Assembly (NCBI GenBank): GCA_007134115.1
Contig: SLLK01000389.1
Coordinates: 1 to 5,034, forward strand
Direction of reading: 5' to 3'
Length of the DNA stretch: 5,034 nucleotides
Source of the DNA: Gammaproteobacteria bacterium
Lineage (GTDB): Bacteria; Pseudomonadota; Gammaproteobacteria; UBA5335; SLRW01
This document shows, in pieces, positions 5,033 to 5,034 of this stretch. Position 1 is the first letter of the stretch; each line of letters begins with the position of its first letter. Under the pieces are notes generated by a model. That model was not told the DNA's origin and searched no databases. It worked only from the letters and a program-made list of their open reading frames with translations. The translations under genes were made by a program, and so were the position numbers.

Positions 5033-5034
5033 CA

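Overview
The window is 5 kb of GC-rich bacterial DNA in which every gene I can support lies on the minus strand, so it reads from right (5034) to left (1). Protein style, GC-rich codon use and the tight ATGA-type gene overlaps suggest a proteobacterium, possibly a gammaproteobacterium from a saline or alkaline setting. That is inference; no marker gene in the window fixes the taxon.

Right part (about 3849-5034): the 3' end of a Mrp/Mnh-type multisubunit Na+(K+)/H+ antiporter operon in the canonical order D-E-F-G. It holds the last 20 codons of the D subunit, then complete MnhE (158 aa), MnhF (90 aa, GTG start) and MnhG (120 aa). D/E and F/G overlap, and E and F are 20 nt apart. These subunits work as one membrane complex that expels Na+ or K+ in exchange for protons.

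Middle (3531-3848): the only non-coding stretch, 318 bp. About half of it is a compact 151-bp element (3698-3848) with 18-bp terminal inverted repeats (17/18 identical), three internal hairpins and a fourth hairpin formed at its right end. It looks like a non-autonomous MITE-type element and directly abuts the TAA stop of mnhG. Left of it are a GC-rich terminator-like stem-loop and a more AT-rich leader before the next operon.

Left part (1-3530): a tightly packed second operon. It encodes an acetolactate-synthase-like thiamine-diphosphate enzyme (597 aa), then two different short proteins with the citrate synthase / citryl-CoA lyase fold (268 and 296 aa), then the first 14 codons of a protein that begins like a signal peptide. 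The spacings (4-nt overlap, 4-nt gap, 4-nt overlap) point to translational coupling. Both citrate-synthase-like proteins seem to have lost the His/His/Asp catalytic residues at the positions where I align them, while keeping recognisable family landmarks. The TPP enzyme keeps its catalytic Glu and its GDGS...ND cofactor motif. I do not recognise this cassette as a named pathway. A working idea is that the TPP enzyme makes or processes a 2-oxo or 2-hydroxy-oxo acid and the two paralogues form a heteromer that binds, condenses or cleaves a related acyl compound. This cassette and the mobile element are the most interesting parts of the window.
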